From contig NZ_JAQIPB010000002.1 in NCBI RefSeq assembly GCF_028023875.1, positions 682,001-746,000 of the forward strand: a stretch of 64,000 nt of DNA, in the 5' to 3' direction. A program made the translations under genes and the position numbers. The DNA is from Xenophilus arseniciresistens (GTDB taxonomy: Bacteria; Pseudomonadota; Gammaproteobacteria; Burkholderiales; Burkholderiaceae_C). The notes under the pieces are model-generated. The model had not been told where the DNA came from. It saw only the letters and a list, made by a program, of their open reading frames with translations, and searched no databases. Shown here in pieces: positions 34,003-43,078 of this stretch (position 1 is the first letter of the stretch; the number at the start of each line of letters is the position of its first letter).

Positions 34003-35178
34003 ATGAACAACAAGACCCAAGTCGCCATCATCGGCGGCGGCCCCGCCGGGCTGCTGCTGTCCCACATCCTGGACCTGCACGGCATCCGCAACATCGTGGT
34101 CGAACGCCAGAGCCGCGAGTACGTGCTGCAGCGCATCCGCGCGGGCGTGCTCGAGCACGGCACGGTGCAGCTGCTGCGCCAAGTGGGGCTGGGCGAGCGC
34201 ATGGACCGCGAGGGCCTGGTGCACGACGGCACGCTCGTGACCTGGGGCGAAAACGCCTCCTTCATGATCGACACCACGAAGTACGCCGGCCGCCCGATGA
34301 TGGCCTACGGCCAGACCGCGATCACCGAAGACCTGTATGCGGCGCGCGACCGCGCCGGCGGCGTGGTGCTCGATGAGGCCTCGGAGGTGGCGCTGCACGA
34401 CGTGACGGGCGGGCAGCCCTACGTGACCTATGTGCGCGGCGGCGTGGCCGGGCGCATCGACTGCGACTTCATCGCGGCCTGCGACGGCTTCCACGGCATC
34501 GGCCGCCAGAGCATCCCGGCCTCGGTGCTGCGCTGCTACGAACAGGTCTACCCCTTCGGCTGGCTGGGCGTGATGTCGCGCACGCCGCCCATGAAGGACC
34601 TGATCTACGCGCACCACGAGCGCGGCATGGCGCTGGCCTCGCAGCGCAGCCCCATGCTCAGCCGCTACTACATCCAGTGCGACATCGACACCGACATCAA
34701 CGAATGGCCCGACGACCGGTTCTGGGAAGAGTTCAAGGCGCGCCTGCCGAAGGCGCTGGCCGACACCGTGGTGACGGGCCCGACCATCGAGAAGTCCATC
34801 GCGCCCCTGCGCAGCTTCGTCGCCGAGCCCATGCGCCATGGCCGGCTGTTCCTGGCCGGCGACGCGGCGCACATCGTGCCGCCCACGGGCGCCAAGGGCC
34901 TGAACCTGGCAGTGTCCGACGTCTACTACCTCTCGCGCGCCTTCGACGCCCATTTCAACCAGAAGCAGGACGCGCTGCTGGAAGACTATTCGCAGACCGC
35001 GCTGCGCCGCGTGTGGTCGTCGGAGCGGCTGTCCTGGCACCTGACGCAGCTGCTGCACACCTTCCCGAACGACACCGACTTCGCGCGCAAGCTGCGCCAC
35101 AACGAGCTGCTGCACCTGAGCCGCTCCGAGAAGGCGCTGGCCGCGCTGGCCGAGCAGTACGCGGGCCTTCCCTACTGA
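34003..35178 (+). CDS. pobA: 4-hydroxybenzoate 3-monooxygenase
   Basis: FAD-dependent hydroxylase of 391 residues converting 4-hydroxybenzoate to protocatechuate with NADPH and O2. FAD-binding GGGPAGLLL lies near residues 9-17, and the second FAD motif is AGDAAHIVPPTGAKGLNLA. QSREYVLQRIRAGVLEHGTV and the YFTHHER-like segment (YAHHERGMALASQRS) are PobA-specific. Length matches the family. Protocatechuate would be the substrate for a LigAB enzyme, which fits ligA upstream. It ends the cluster controlled, probably, by the divergent double-HTH LysR. Confidence 0.95.
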   Translation: MNNKTQVAIIGGGPAGLLLSHILDLHGIRNIVVERQSREYVLQRIRAGVLEHGTVQLLRQVGLGERMDREGLVHDGTLVTWGENASFMIDTTKYAGRPMMAYGQTAITEDLYAARDRAGGVVLDEASEVALHDVTGGQPYVTYVRGGVAGRIDCDFIAACDGFHGIGRQSIPASVLRCYEQVYPFGWLGVMSRTPPMKDLIYAHHERGMALASQRSPMLSRYYIQCDIDTDINEWPDDRFWEEFKARLPKALADTVVTGPTIEKSIAPLRSFVAEPMRHGRLFLAGDAAHIVPPTGAKGLNLAVSDVYYLSRAFDAHFNQKQDALLEDYSQTALRRVWSSERLSWHLTQLLHTFPNDTDFARKLRHNELLHLSRSEKALAALAEQYAGLPY

Positions 35179-35184
35179 AACTCG

Positions 35185-36096
35185 TCAGTACCGCTCGGGC
35201 ACGTACATGTCGGCCGGCACGGGGTGGCGCGTGTAATCGGGGTTGCGCGCACGCTCGGGCAGCACGATGGCCGGATGCTCGATCTCCTCGTAGGGCAGCT
35301 GGGTCAGCAGGTGGGCGATGCAGTTCAGCCGCGCCTTCTTCTTGTCCACGGCCTGCACCAGGTACCAGGGCGCCTCGGGGATGTGCGTGCGCTCGAGCAT
35401 GATCTCCTTGGCCTTGGTGTAGGCCTCCCAGCGGCGGCGGCTCTCGAAGTCCATGGGCGAGAGCTTCCACTGCTTGAGCGGGTCATGGATGCGGCCCAGG
35501 AAGCGCAGGTGCTGCTCGTCGTCGGTGATGGAGAACCAGTACTTGACCAGGGTGATGCCCGAGCGGATCAGCATCTTCTCGAACTCGGGCACCGTGCGGA
35601 AGAACTCCTCGTACTCGTCATCGGTGCAAAAGCCCATCACGCGTTCCACGCCGGCGCGGTTGTACCAGCTGCGGTCGAACAGCACGATCTCGCCACCTGC
35701 AGGCAGATGGGAGACATAGCGCTGGAAGTACCACTGGGTCTTTTCGCGGTCGTTGGGCGCGGGCAGCGCGGCCACGCGGCACACGCGCGGGTTCAGGCGC
35801 TGGGTGATGCGCTTGATCACGCCGCCCTTGCCGGCCGCATCGCGGCCTTCGAACAGGATCACCACCTTCTTCTTGTGGTGCTGCACCCAGTCCTGCAGCT
35901 TGACCAGCTCGCCCTGCAGGCGCAGCAGCTCGCGGAAGTAGGTCTGGCGGTTCAGGCCATCTTCGCCTTCGGCGCCCTCGGCCAGGCGAGCGTCGTCGAT
36001 CTCCATCTCCAGCTCCTCGTCGTAGCTGTCGAGCAGATCACGTTCGATGCGCTGCATCACGCTGTCGTGGTGGTCGGGCAGGAGCTTGTCGTTCAT
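35185..36096 (-). CDS. ppk2: Polyphosphate kinase 2
   Basis: PPK2-family kinase of 303 residues, transferring phosphate between polyphosphate and nucleoside di- or monophosphates. Walker A is EGRDAAGKGG, the Walker B-like block is LFDRSWYNRAGVERVMGF, and the lid module has DPLKQWKLSPMDFESRRRW. Class I or III is likely from the single domain and length. It converges with pobA, the stops being 6 bp apart, with no visible terminator. No ppk1 is nearby. Confidence 0.93.
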   Translation of the reverse strand: MNDKLLPDHHDSVMQRIERDLLDSYDEELEMEIDDARLAEGAEGEDGLNRQTYFRELLRLQGELVKLQDWVQHHKKKVVILFEGRDAAGKGGVIKRITQRLNPRVCRVAALPAPNDREKTQWYFQRYVSHLPAGGEIVLFDRSWYNRAGVERVMGFCTDDEYEEFFRTVPEFEKMLIRSGITLVKYWFSITDDEQHLRFLGRIHDPLKQWKLSPMDFESRRRWEAYTKAKEIMLERTHIPEAPWYLVQAVDKKKARLNCIAHLLTQLPYEEIEHPAIVLPERARNPDYTRHPVPADMYVPERY

Positions 36097-36214
36097 GGCG
36101 CGATGCTAGAAAGCACCCATGACATTTGCATGTCAGTCTGGCGGCCCACCTGGCGCAGGCCCGAGCCGCCGCCTGCCCCGGGGCGTCACACGATGGACAT
36201 GAATCTGACACATC

Positions 36215-37291
36215 ATGGGCCGCACCCGCCTGGACCCTTCCGCCGTGCCCACCCCCCTTTCGCCACCCGCACCCCCGACCTGGGACGGCGATGCCGCCGG
36301 CCTGATCTGCGGTTATGCCTTCGAACCCGGCGGGCAGCAGCCCGTGCGCGGCATCGACCTGGAGGCCGCGCGCGTGCGGATCGAGGCGCAGGCGCAGCAG
36401 CCCGCGGATGGCGCCCCAGACGCCAGCTTCATGTGGCTGCATTTCAACCTCAGCCATGCGCCGGCCCGCGCCTGGCTGGAGCGGCACGCACCGCTGCCCG
36501 ACAGCTTTCATGAGGCCCTGCGCGAGACGCAGCCTTCCACGCGCGTGGAGCGGGCCGACGACCTGCTGCTGGCGATCATCAACGACGTGCATTTCGACTT
36601 CGGCTTCGAGCCCTCGGACATCTCCACGCTGTGGGTGGCCGTGGGCCCGCGGCTGGTGATCACGGCGCGCGCGCGGCCGCTGCGCTCCATCGACGCGCTG
36701 CGCACCGCGGTGCGCGCGGGGCACGCGCCGCAGTCCAGCACCGAACTCTTCGAGCAGCTGATGCGCGCGCAGGCCGATGCGCTGGTGGGCATCGTGCGCA
36801 GCGTGACGGCGCGCATCGACGCGGTGGAAGACGCCCTGCTGGCAGGCCGGCCCGATCAGCAGCGGGCCCGCCTGGGCGGGCTGCGCCGCGTGCTGGTTCG
36901 GCTGCAGCGCCTGCTGGCGCCCGAGCCGGCCGCGCTCTTTCGCCTGCTGCACAAGCCGCCGGCCTGGATGGGCGAGGCCGACGCGCAGGGTCTGCGCGAC
37001 GCCTCGGAGGAGTTCTCCGTGGTGCTGCGCGACATGGGAGGGCTGCAGGAGCGCATCAAGCTGCTGCAGGAAGAAATAGCGGCCAGCGTTCAGGAAGACA
37101 ACAACCGCAGCCTGTTCGTGCTGACGGTGGTGACGGTGCTGGCCCTGCCCATCAACATCCTGGCGGGCCTGTTCGGCATGAACGTGGGCGGCATCCCGCT
37201 GGCCGAGGACGCCCACGGCTTCTGGGTCGTGGTCGGCATCGTGGCCAGCTTCACAGCCGTGGCCGCGTGGATCGCGTTCAGGAAGAAGTAG
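36215..37291 (+). CDS. zntB: CorA-family zinc transporter ZntB
   Basis: 358-residue CorA/ZntB protein: a long cytoplasmic N-terminal domain followed by two C-terminal membrane helices. The pore signature is FGMNVGG in AGLFGMNVGGIPL. RLQRLLAPEPAALFRLLHKP and QERIKLLQEEIAASVQE form the long stalk helix. Details such as WLHFNLSHAPARAWLE in the N-domain point to ZntB rather than Mg-transporting CorA. Direction (zinc import in recent work, efflux in older reports) is not shown by sequence. The final 14 bp overlap the convergent gene. Confidence 0.88.
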   Translation: MGRTRLDPSAVPTPLSPPAPPTWDGDAAGLICGYAFEPGGQQPVRGIDLEAARVRIEAQAQQPADGAPDASFMWLHFNLSHAPARAWLERHAPLPDSFHEALRETQPSTRVERADDLLLAIINDVHFDFGFEPSDISTLWVAVGPRLVITARARPLRSIDALRTAVRAGHAPQSSTELFEQLMRAQADALVGIVRSVTARIDAVEDALLAGRPDQQRARLGGLRRVLVRLQRLLAPEPAALFRLLHKPPAWMGEADAQGLRDASEEFSVVLRDMGGLQERIKLLQEEIAASVQEDNNRSLFVLTVVTVLALPINILAGLFGMNVGGIPLAEDAHGFWVVVGIVASFTAVAAWIAFRKK

Positions 37292-37592
37292 CGGGCGGCT
37301 CGCTGGCGGCGGCCTTGGGCTGGGCCATCTCGTTGAGCTGGAACGACAGGTCGAACAGCTTGGCCTTGCCGGCGTAGTAGCGGTCCAGGCGCCATTCGCG
37401 CAGCACGTCCATCGCCAGGTTGAATGCCTTGTAGTCCAGCTTGTAGAGCGTGGCCAGTTCGAAGCTGCGGTCCGTCTCCAGGGCAAGCACCAGGCTGGTC
37501 AGGACGCGGGCGCTCTCGTCCTCGGGTTGGCGTTCGATGAAGCGGCGGGCTTCTTTGATGGCATTCACAAAAAGGGGGGCGCGCAGGCGCAT
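37278..37592 (-). CDS. Small hypothetical protein (104 aa)
   Basis: Unrecognised 104-residue protein starting MRLRAPLFVNAIKEARRFIE. The sequence is helical (ERQPEDESARVLTSLVLALE), with a tetratricopeptide-like feel, and the C-terminus is Pro/Ala-rich. I chose the ATG at 37592 since the upstream extension is non-helical. It overlaps the 3' end of zntB by 14 bp on the other strand. No signal or membrane segment. Conserved small proteins of this type occur in Burkholderiales, without known function. Confidence 0.7.
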   Translation of the reverse strand: MRLRAPLFVNAIKEARRFIERQPEDESARVLTSLVLALETDRSFELATLYKLDYKAFNLAMDVLREWRLDRYYAGKAKLFDLSFQLNEMAQPKAAASEPPATSS

Positions 37593-37750
37593 GAGTCCGA
37601 AAGTTCGCGGATTCTCTGAACCCACACGCGGCGCGATTGTGACAAGCCTGACTTGTGCAAGGGGTTGTTCGTCAGGGCCATGCGCGGACCTGGCGCCCCG
37701 GTTCAACCCTTGCGCCAGCGCATGCGCCACGCCTTTCCTAGAATGGCCCG

Positions 37751-38620
37751 GTGCCCGATGCTCCCAGCCCCCTCGCCCTGAACGCCGACCTGCATTGCCA
37801 CTCGGTGGTGTCGGACGGCACGCTCACCCCGGAAGAACTCGCGGCGCGCGCCGCCGGCAACGGGGTCCAGCTCTGGGCGCTGACCGACCATGACGAGGTG
37901 GGCGGCCAGCACCGCGCAGCCGCCGCGGCCCACGCGCAGGGCATGCGCTACCTCACGGGCGTCGAGATCTCCGTCACCTTCTGCGAGCAGACGGTCCACA
38001 TCGTGGGCCTGGGCTTCGACGCCGATGACGCCGCGATGACGCAGGGCCTGTACGACACCCGGGGCGGGCGCGGCAAGCGCGCCCAGGAAATGGCCGAGCA
38101 GCTGGCGCGCGTGGGCATCCATGGCGCCTACGAGGGCGCGCTGAAATTCGTGGGCAACCCGGAGCTGATCTCGCGCACCCACTTCGCGCGCTTCCTGGTC
38201 GAGCGCGGCCACTGCCGCGACACCAGCGAGGTCTTCCGCAAGTACCTGACCGAAGGCAAGCCCGGCTACGTGCCGCACCGCTGGGCCACACTCAAGGACG
38301 CCGTGCACTGGATCCGGGGCGCCGGGGGCATGGCCGTCATCGCGCACCCGGGCCGCTACGCCTTCAGCGCCAACGAGGAATACGCGCTGTTCACCGAGTT
38401 CAAGGGCCACGGCGGCGAAGGCGTGGAAGTGGTCACGGGCAGCCATTCGCCGGCCGAGTTCATCGAATATGCCGACAAGGCGCGCGAGTACGGCCTGGCG
38501 GCCTCGCGCGGCAGCGACTTCCACAGCCCCGACGAGAGCCATTGCGACCTGGGCCGGCTGCCGCCGCTGCCCAATGGCCTGCAGCCGGTGTGGGAGCTGC
38601 TGGCGGACCGCATCCGGTGA
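37751..38620 (+). CDS. PHP-domain phosphoesterase (RNase AM/TrpH-like 3',5'-nucleoside bisphosphate phosphatase)
   Basis: 289-residue PHP phosphoesterase. Metal-binding motifs are in order: DLHCHSVVSDG, ALTDHDEVG, GVEIS, IAHPGRY and GSDFHSPDE. The family (YciV/TrpH/RnaAM) removes the 3' phosphate of pAp and trims 5' ends of 5S and other RNAs. The start codon is GTG. The stop overlaps the GTG of the EamA gene (GTGA). TrpH, YciO-like protein and TrpS in one stretch (37751-42381) resembles the conserved association of these genes. Confidence 0.9.
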   Translation: MPDAPSPLALNADLHCHSVVSDGTLTPEELAARAAGNGVQLWALTDHDEVGGQHRAAAAAHAQGMRYLTGVEISVTFCEQTVHIVGLGFDADDAAMTQGLYDTRGGRGKRAQEMAEQLARVGIHGAYEGALKFVGNPELISRTHFARFLVERGHCRDTSEVFRKYLTEGKPGYVPHRWATLKDAVHWIRGAGGMAVIAHPGRYAFSANEEYALFTEFKGHGGEGVEVVTGSHSPAEFIEYADKAREYGLAASRGSDFHSPDESHCDLGRLPPLPNGLQPVWELLADRIR

Positions 38621-39660
38621 AGCCGGTCGCCGACGCGCCGGCAGCGCCCACCCTGCCCGACCCCGTCGTCCTGCCCAAGGTGGCGCCGGCCGCCGGCATC
38701 GTGGCGGCCAATGACGCCAGCCTGAGCAGCGCAACAACGCCCGCGGCCGCCCCGCTGGACACCCGCGACCGCGACTCCGAACGGCTGCTGGCCGGCATCG
38801 GGCTGGTGATCCTGGCGGTGGCCTGCTTCGCCGTGCTGGACACGGCCACCAAGGTGGCCGTGACGGCCGTGCCCGTGATGATGGGCATCTGGTTCCGCTA
38901 CGCCTTCCAGGCCGTGGCCACCACCGTCGTGCTGCTGCCGCGCCAGGGCACGGCCCTGCTGCGCACGGCGCACCCGGTGTACCAGGTGCTGCGCGGCGCG
39001 CTGCTGCTGTCCAGCAGCCTGTTCGCCTTCCTGAGCCTGCAGCACATGCCCGTGGCCGAGTTCACGGCCATCGTGCTGGTCACGCCGCTGGCCATCACCT
39101 TCATGGCGGCCACGGTGCTCAAGGAGCGCGTGTCGCCACTGCGCTGGTCGCTGGTCAGCGGCGGCTTCGTGGGCACGCTGATCATCCTGCGCCCCGGCGG
39201 CGAGGCCTTCAGCTGGGCCATGCTGTTCCCGCTGGGCCTGGTGGCCAGCAATGCCTGGTTCCAGGTGCTGACCAGCAAGCTGGCCCAGACCGAGAACCCG
39301 CTGACGCTGCACCTGTACACCGGCTGGGTTGGCACGCTGATCGCGTCGCTGGCGCTGCCCGCGTTCTGGCAGGCGCTGCCGTCCTGGCACTGGTGGGCGC
39401 TGCTGTGCCTGATGGGCGCCATGGGCACGGTGGGCCACTTCATGCTGATCCTGGCCTACCAGCGCGCGCCGGCGTCCACCGTCACGCCCTATCTCTACGC
39501 ACAGATCGGCTTTGCCATGCTGGGCGGCTGGCTGGTCTTCGGCCACATGCCCGACCTGGCCTCGCTGCTGGGCATCGGTCTGATCGCGCTGTGCGGCGCT
39601 GCGGGTGCCTGGCTGACAGTGCGCGAGCGCCGTGTTCCGATCGAACCGGCCGAGTCCTAG
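38617..39660 (+). CDS. EamA/DMT family transporter
   Basis: 347-residue drug/metabolite transporter with ten predicted helices in two EamA repeats (ILAVACFAVLDTATKVAVTA in the first, LFPLGLVASNAWFQVLTSKL opening the second). About 65 hydrophilic Ala/Pro residues precede helix 1. The GTG at 38617 overlaps the stop of the PHP gene by four bases, so it is likely coupled. Substrate unknown; family members often export amino acids or other metabolites. Confidence 0.88.
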   Translation: MKPVADAPAAPTLPDPVVLPKVAPAAGIVAANDASLSSATTPAAAPLDTRDRDSERLLAGIGLVILAVACFAVLDTATKVAVTAVPVMMGIWFRYAFQAVATTVVLLPRQGTALLRTAHPVYQVLRGALLLSSSLFAFLSLQHMPVAEFTAIVLVTPLAITFMAATVLKERVSPLRWSLVSGGFVGTLIILRPGGEAFSWAMLFPLGLVASNAWFQVLTSKLAQTENPLTLHLYTGWVGTLIASLALPAFWQALPSWHWWALLCLMGAMGTVGHFMLILAYQRAPASTVTPYLYAQIGFAMLGGWLVFGHMPDLASLLGIGLIALCGAAGAWLTVRERRVPIEPAES

Positions 39661-39675
39661 TCCTAGACTCCTGCC

Positions 39676-40314
39676 ATGGCTCAGTATTTCGAAGTTCACC
39701 CCGAGAACCCGCAGCCGCGCCTGCTCAAGCAGGCCGTCGCGCTGCTGCAGCGCGGCGAGGTCGTGGCCGTACCCACCGACTCCAGCTACGCCCTGACCTG
39801 CCGGCTGGACGACAAGGACGCGGTCGATCACCTGCGGCGCATCCGCCAGGTCGACGACAAGCACCACCTCACACTGCTGTGCCGTGACCTCAGCGAGCTG
39901 GCGAATTACGCGCGCGTGGACAACCGGCAGTACCGCCTGCTCAAGGCGGCCACGCCGGGCGCCTACACCTTCCTGCTCGAAGCCACCAAGGAAGTGCCGC
40001 GCCGCGTGAGCCACCCGCAGCGCAAGACCATCGGCCTGCGCGTGCCGGCCCACCGCGCGCTGGAGGAACTGCTGGCATTGCACGGCCAGCCGCTGCTGGC
40101 CACCACGCTGATCCCGCCCGGCGAGAGCGAGCCGATGAACGACGCGCAGGAGATCCGCGCGCGCTTCGAAAAGCAGATCGCAGGCGTGATCGATGCGGGC
40201 GCCTGCCCCTCGCAGCCCACCACGGTGGTGGACCTCACGCCCATGGGCAGCGGCGACGAGCCCCTGCTGGTGCGCGAAGGCCGCGGGCCGCTGGCGGCGC
40301 TGGGTCTGGGCTGA
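39676..40314 (+). CDS. YciO/YrdC/Sua5-domain protein
   Basis: 212-residue Sua5/YciO/YrdC-domain protein. The N-terminal MAQYFEVHPENPQPRLLKQA and VAVPTDSSYALTC blocks, plus KKHHLTLLCRD-like and RKTIGLRVPAH segments, are those of YciO rather than TsaC. Family members bind RNA or make threonylcarbamoyl-AMP; YciO has weak synthase activity and its true role is uncertain. It follows the EamA gene by 15 bp and precedes the site-2 protease. Confidence 0.9.
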   Translation: MAQYFEVHPENPQPRLLKQAVALLQRGEVVAVPTDSSYALTCRLDDKDAVDHLRRIRQVDDKHHLTLLCRDLSELANYARVDNRQYRLLKAATPGAYTFLLEATKEVPRRVSHPQRKTIGLRVPAHRALEELLALHGQPLLATTLIPPGESEPMNDAQEIRARFEKQIAGVIDAGACPSQPTTVVDLTPMGSGDEPLLVREGRGPLAALGLG

Positions 40315-40361
40315 GGTAATCCCATATGCCTACTCCGGCGCAGCATTGCGCTTGAGGGACA

Positions 40362-41042
40362 ATGCCGCCGGTGGACTTCTCCAACCTGATCCAGACCGTT
40401 CTCATCTACGCACTGCCCGTCGTGTTCGCTATCACGGTTCACGAAGCAGCCCACGGCTATGTGGCCCGGCATTTCGGCGACAACACCGCCTGGATGCTGG
40501 GGCGGCTCACCCTCAACCCGATCAAGCACATCGACCCCATCGGCACCATCGCGATGCCGATCCTGCTGTACTTCGCGACCTCGGGCGCCTTCCTGTTCGG
40601 CTACGCCAAGCCGGTGCCGGTGGACATGCGCCACTTCAAGCACCCCAAGCGCGACATGATGTGGGTGGCGCTGGCCGGCCCGGCCTCCAACTTCATCCAG
40701 GCCATTCTGTGGGCGCTGGTGCTGGTGGCGCTGAGCCTGGCCGGCGTGCAGGAGCGCTTCTTCCTGGCCATGGCCCAGGCAGGCATCCTGGTCAACCTCG
40801 TGATGTGGGCCTTCAACCTGTTCCCGCTGCCGCCGCTGGACGGCGGGCGCGTGCTGGCGGGCCTGCTGCCCAATGGCCAGGCGCAATACTGGCTGGCGCG
40901 CATCGAGCCCTTCGGCTTCTTCATCGTGATGGGCCTGGTCATCGCCGGCGTGGTGGGCAGCTACTGGCTGCGCCCCCTGATGAACGTGGGCTACACCGTC
41001 ATCGACTTCCTGCTGTCACCGCTGCTTGCGCTGCTGCGCTGA
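40362..41042 (+). CDS. Site-2 protease family protein (peptidase M50)
   Basis: 226-residue intramembrane metalloprotease. The zinc motif is HEAAH (27-31), with the third ligand in the PPLDGGR motif near residues 162-168. Five or six hydrophobic helices. No PDZ domain, so it belongs to the small SpoIVFB/YwhC-like group rather than RseP. Its gene next to trpS is a common arrangement in Proteobacteria. Its substrate is unknown. trpS starts 25 bp downstream. Confidence 0.92.
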   Translation: MPPVDFSNLIQTVLIYALPVVFAITVHEAAHGYVARHFGDNTAWMLGRLTLNPIKHIDPIGTIAMPILLYFATSGAFLFGYAKPVPVDMRHFKHPKRDMMWVALAGPASNFIQAILWALVLVALSLAGVQERFFLAMAQAGILVNLVMWAFNLFPLPPLDGGRVLAGLLPNGQAQYWLARIEPFGFFIVMGLVIAGVVGSYWLRPLMNVGYTVIDFLLSPLLALLR

Positions 41043-41067
41043 GCCATTCGCATCGCCCCTGCCTGCC

Positions 41068-42381
41068 ATGAGCACTCCTTCCGTCACCCGCTTCCTCACC
41101 GGCATCACCACCACCGGCACCCCGCATCTGGGCAACTACGTGGGCTCGGTGCGGCATTCGGTGCGCTTCAGCCAGCGCCCGGATGTGCAGAGCTTCTACT
41201 TCCTGGCCGACTACCACGCGCTGATCAAGTGCGACGAGCCCGCGCGCATCCAGCGCTCCACGCTGGAAATCGCCGCCACATGGCTGGCCTGCGGGCTCAA
41301 CCCCGAGCGCGTGACCTTCTATCGCCAGTCCGACATTCCCGAGATTCCCGAGCTGACCTGGTTCCTCAGCTGCGTGACCGGCAAGGGCGTGCTCAACCGC
41401 GCCCATGCCTACAAGGCCGCGATGGACCGCAACGCCGAAGCCGGCCACGACCCCGACGCCGACGTGACCGTGGGCCTGTTCATGTACCCGGCGCTGATGG
41501 CCGCCGACATCCTGATGTTCAACGCGCACAAGGTGCCGGTGGGCCGCGACCAGGTGCAGCACATCGAGATGGCGCGCGACATGGGCAACAGCTTCAACCA
41601 CCTGTATGGCGAGCTGTTCACACTGCCCGAGGCCGAGATCGACGATGCGGTGGCCCTGCTGCCGGGCCTGGACGGGCGCAAGATGAGCAAGAGCTATGGC
41701 AACACCATCCCGCTGTTCACCCCGCGTGCACAGTTGCAGAAGGCCATCGCCAGCCTGGTGACCGATTCGCGCGCGCCCGGCGAGCCCAAGGCCACCGAAG
41801 GCTCGGCCCTGTTCCAGATCTACCAGGCCTTCGCCACCGCACAAGAGACCGAGGCCATGCGCCGGGCCTTTGCCGAAGGCATCGGCTGGGGCGATGCCAA
41901 GCAGCAGTTGTTCGAGCGCATCGACCAGGAAATCGCGCCGCTGCGCGAGCGCTACGACGCGCTGATGGCCGACCCGGCTCAGATTGAGCGCATTCTTCTG
42001 GACGGTGCCGAGAAGGCGCGGGCCGAGTCGCGTGCGCTGATGGCGCGCGCGCGCCATGCCGTGGGCCTGCGCAAGCTCGAAACCCAGGCGGCGCCTTCGG
42101 CCAGGAAGAGCATCGCCAAGGTCAGCGGCCCGAGCTTCAAGCAATACCGCGAGCGCGACGGCCAGTTCTACTTCAAGCTGCAGGACGGCCGCGGCGCGCT
42201 GCTGTTGCAAAGCCTGGGCTTCGCCTCGCCGCAGCAGGCGGGCCAGGCCATCGCCGCGCTGCAGGCGGGCCCGGCCCAGGCACTCGACACGCTGGCCCCA
42301 CAACTGGCACCATTGGACGCTGCGGGCCGCCAGGCCGCGCTGGACGCCCTGCTGGCCCTGCAGGCCGAAGCCGCCACCTGA
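41068..42381 (+). CDS. trpS: Tryptophan--tRNA ligase with C-terminal extension
   Basis: Class I aminoacyl-tRNA synthetase charging tRNA-Trp, 437 residues. The HIGH equivalent is TPHLGN (18-23) and KMSKS is intact in [12 protein letters not shown]. The catalytic and anticodon-binding part ends near residue 345. The rest is an extra domain; its core, [20 protein letters not shown] then [16 protein letters not shown], looks like a YegP/DUF1508-type module. A C-terminal extension is recalled for other Burkholderiales TrpS (about 400-450 residues), whereas E. coli TrpS has 334. The extension's role is unknown. Confidence 0.95.
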   Translation: MSTPSVTRFLTGITTTGTPHLGNYVGSVRHSVRFSQRPDVQSFYFLADYHALIKCDEPARIQRSTLEIAATWLACGLNPERVTFYRQSDIPEIPELTWFLSCVTGKGVLNRAHAYKAAMDRNAEAGHDPDADVTVGLFMYPALMAADILMFNAHKVPVGRDQVQHIEMARDMGNSFNHLYGELFTLPEAEIDDAVALLPGLDGRKMSKSYGNTIPLFTPRAQLQKAIASLVTDSRAPGEPKATEGSALFQIYQAFATAQETEAMRRAFAEGIGWGDAKQQLFERIDQEIAPLRERYDALMADPAQIERILLDGAEKARAESRALMARARHAVGLRKLETQAAPSARKSIAKVSGPSFKQYRERDGQFYFKLQDGRGALLLQSLGFASPQQAGQAIAALQAGPAQALDTLAPQLAPLDAAGRQAALDALLALQAEAAT

Positions 42382-42450
42382 ACGTCTTCGCGCCGGGTCG
42401 GCCTCGCCTTCATTCCCACACCATAACGACAGCACCTGAGGAGTCACATC

Positions 42451-43056
42451 TTGAGCATCTACGTCATCGATGACCACCCGCTGATGCGCGACGCCATCGT
42501 CATGGTGCTGCGCCGCCTGAAGCCGGCCGAGAACATCGTGGAGCTGGATCGCCTGGAGCGCCTGACGAACAGCATCAAGCAGCATGGCACGCCCAAGCTG
42601 CTGTGCCTGGACCTCAAGCTGCCCGACACCACGGGCTGCTCGGGTGTGATCGCCGTCAAGCAGCGCTACCCCGCGGTCCCTGTGGCGGTGTATTCGGCCT
42701 CGCCGGCGGCCGACATGGAAGAGGCCTGCATCGAAGCCGGCGCCGACATCTACATCGAGAAGTCGGCCGGCTCAAGCGAGCTGGCATCGGCCCTGCGCGG
42801 GCTGCTGCAGGCCGATGCCGACGGCGAGGAGCCCGCGCCCGCCAGCGCAGGCAAGCTGTCCAAGCGCCAGGCCCAGCTCATCGCCATGCTGGACCAGGGC
42901 CTGAGCAACCGCGAGATCGCGACCCAGCTCGACATCAGCGAGCACACGGTGAAGGTGCACCTGTGGCGGCTGTTCCGCCGCCTGGGCGTCAAGAGCCGCA
43001 CGCAGGCCCTGCACCACGCGCGCAGCCACGGGCTGCTGTCGACCGGCGCCAATTGA
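42451..43056 (+). CDS. LuxR/NarL-type response regulator
   Basis: 201-residue response regulator. The receiver has the acidic pair in VIDDHP, the phosphoacceptor Asp in LLCLDLKLPDTTG, and K in YIEKSAG. The C-terminal NarL/FixJ HTH is LSKRQAQLIAMLDQGLSNRE then IATQLDISEHTVKVHLWR. The start codon is TTG, supported by a GAGGAG ribosome site 8 bp upstream; no ATG fits. It converges with the histidine kinase gene (22 bp between the stops), its most likely partner. Confidence 0.92.
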   Translation: MSIYVIDDHPLMRDAIVMVLRRLKPAENIVELDRLERLTNSIKQHGTPKLLCLDLKLPDTTGCSGVIAVKQRYPAVPVAVYSASPAADMEEACIEAGADIYIEKSAGSSELASALRGLLQADADGEEPAPASAGKLSKRQAQLIAMLDQGLSNREIATQLDISEHTVKVHLWRLFRRLGVKSRTQALHHARSHGLLSTGAN

Positions 43057-43078
43057 CGCGCGGCGGCGCGCGGCGCGC

